17,322 bases of DNA from an uncultured Desulfuromonadales bacterium (GTDB taxonomy: Bacteria > Desulfobacterota > Desulfuromonadia > Desulfuromonadales > Geopsychrobacteraceae): contig CAMYNC010000077.1 in the NCBI GenBank assembly GCA_947259685.1, forward strand, positions 1 through 17,322, written 5' to 3'. Positions within the stretch are counted from its first letter, which is position 1. Each line of letters begins with the position of its first letter. The position numbers were made by a program, and so were the translations under genes. The notes beneath the pieces were generated by a model, which ran no database searches, had not been told where the DNA came from, and saw only the letters and a program-made list of their open reading frames with translations. Of the stretch, positions 17,182-17,322 are shown piece by piece.

Positions 17182-17246
17182 GAGTTCACTCCGAAAGTTA
17201 TGGCTGAGTACGAGAGGACGGGGAAAACAAAAATTGCCGGTACAAG

Positions 17247-17322
17247 TGACAGCCAGGCACCCCCGCGGCACACGTCCAAGTCCGCTACCGCTGCTCCCTT
17301 CCGGGCCTGACGGAGTTCACGG
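17247..17322 (-). ncRNA. ffs: signal recognition particle RNA (4.5S type), 5' end outside the window
   Basis: On the minus strand the sequence contains the conserved SRP domain IV: GTCAGGCCCGGAAGGGAGCA (17312-17293), with the GGAA tetraloop that binds Ffh/FtsY, then the asymmetric-loop partner GTAGCGGAC and the GTGTGCCGC stretch that lines up with E. coli 4.5S RNA (GTGTGCCGG). The 3' arm ends near CCTGGCTG (about 17258-17251); the exact 3' end is uncertain. The 5' arm lies beyond 17322. SRP RNA just upstream of dnaX is a recurring bacterial arrangement. Confidence 0.88.

Overview
The window behaves like a metagenomic contig made of two unrelated parts that meet at about position 2805-2812. 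The left part (1-2804, plus strand) is GC-rich. It holds the C-terminal two thirds of a sigma-54 enhancer-binding regulator, then a small outer-membrane beta-barrel protein and a lipoprotein, each preceded by a -24/-12 (sigma-54) promoter. No taxon can be fixed; the style is that of a poorly characterised Gram-negative lineage. The right part (about 2810-17322) looks like a Desulfuromonadales/Geobacter-type anaerobe. The main reasons are the minus-strand order SRP RNA - dnaX - ybaB - recR - pyruvate:ferredoxin oxidoreductase, with a small ferredoxin downstream, and the sequence character of the proteins. A transketolase gene is cut after about 206 codons exactly where the left part ends, so the join is most likely an assembly or cloning chimera.

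Layout of the right part, left to right: 5' part of a transketolase gene (minus); a 384-bp gap with two minus-strand terminators; gshA-like glutamate-cysteine ligase and an alanine-type aminotransferase (minus, 32-bp gap, one operon). Upstream of the aminotransferase is a complete transcription attenuator: promoter, alanine-rich leader peptide, antiterminator pairing segment and terminator. Next come an AEC-family transporter (minus), a divergent intergenic region with a 150-bp inverted repeat, and two tandem plus-strand genes for membrane-anchored proteins with NTF2-like (Cds6-type) C-terminal domains. The remainder is on the minus strand: a 59-residue ferredoxin, the 1193-residue pyruvate:ferredoxin oxidoreductase, recR, ybaB, dnaX and the 3' part of the SRP RNA.

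Functionally, the oxidoreductase makes or uses acetyl-CoA with ferredoxin as electron carrier, and the neighbouring ferredoxin is a plausible partner. The aminotransferase draws on the same pyruvate pool, and the attenuator suggests that it is expressed when charged tRNA-Ala is scarce. dnaX, ybaB and recR form the usual replication/repair cluster. The dnaX gene carries a full set of programmed -1 frameshift signals that would yield a short gamma form. The most informative observations are the alanine attenuator, the dnaX frameshift cassette, the paired sigma-54 promoters next to their likely activator, and a ferredoxin in which both cluster motifs lack the second cysteine. No CRISPR array, tRNA, rRNA, transposase or phage gene was seen.
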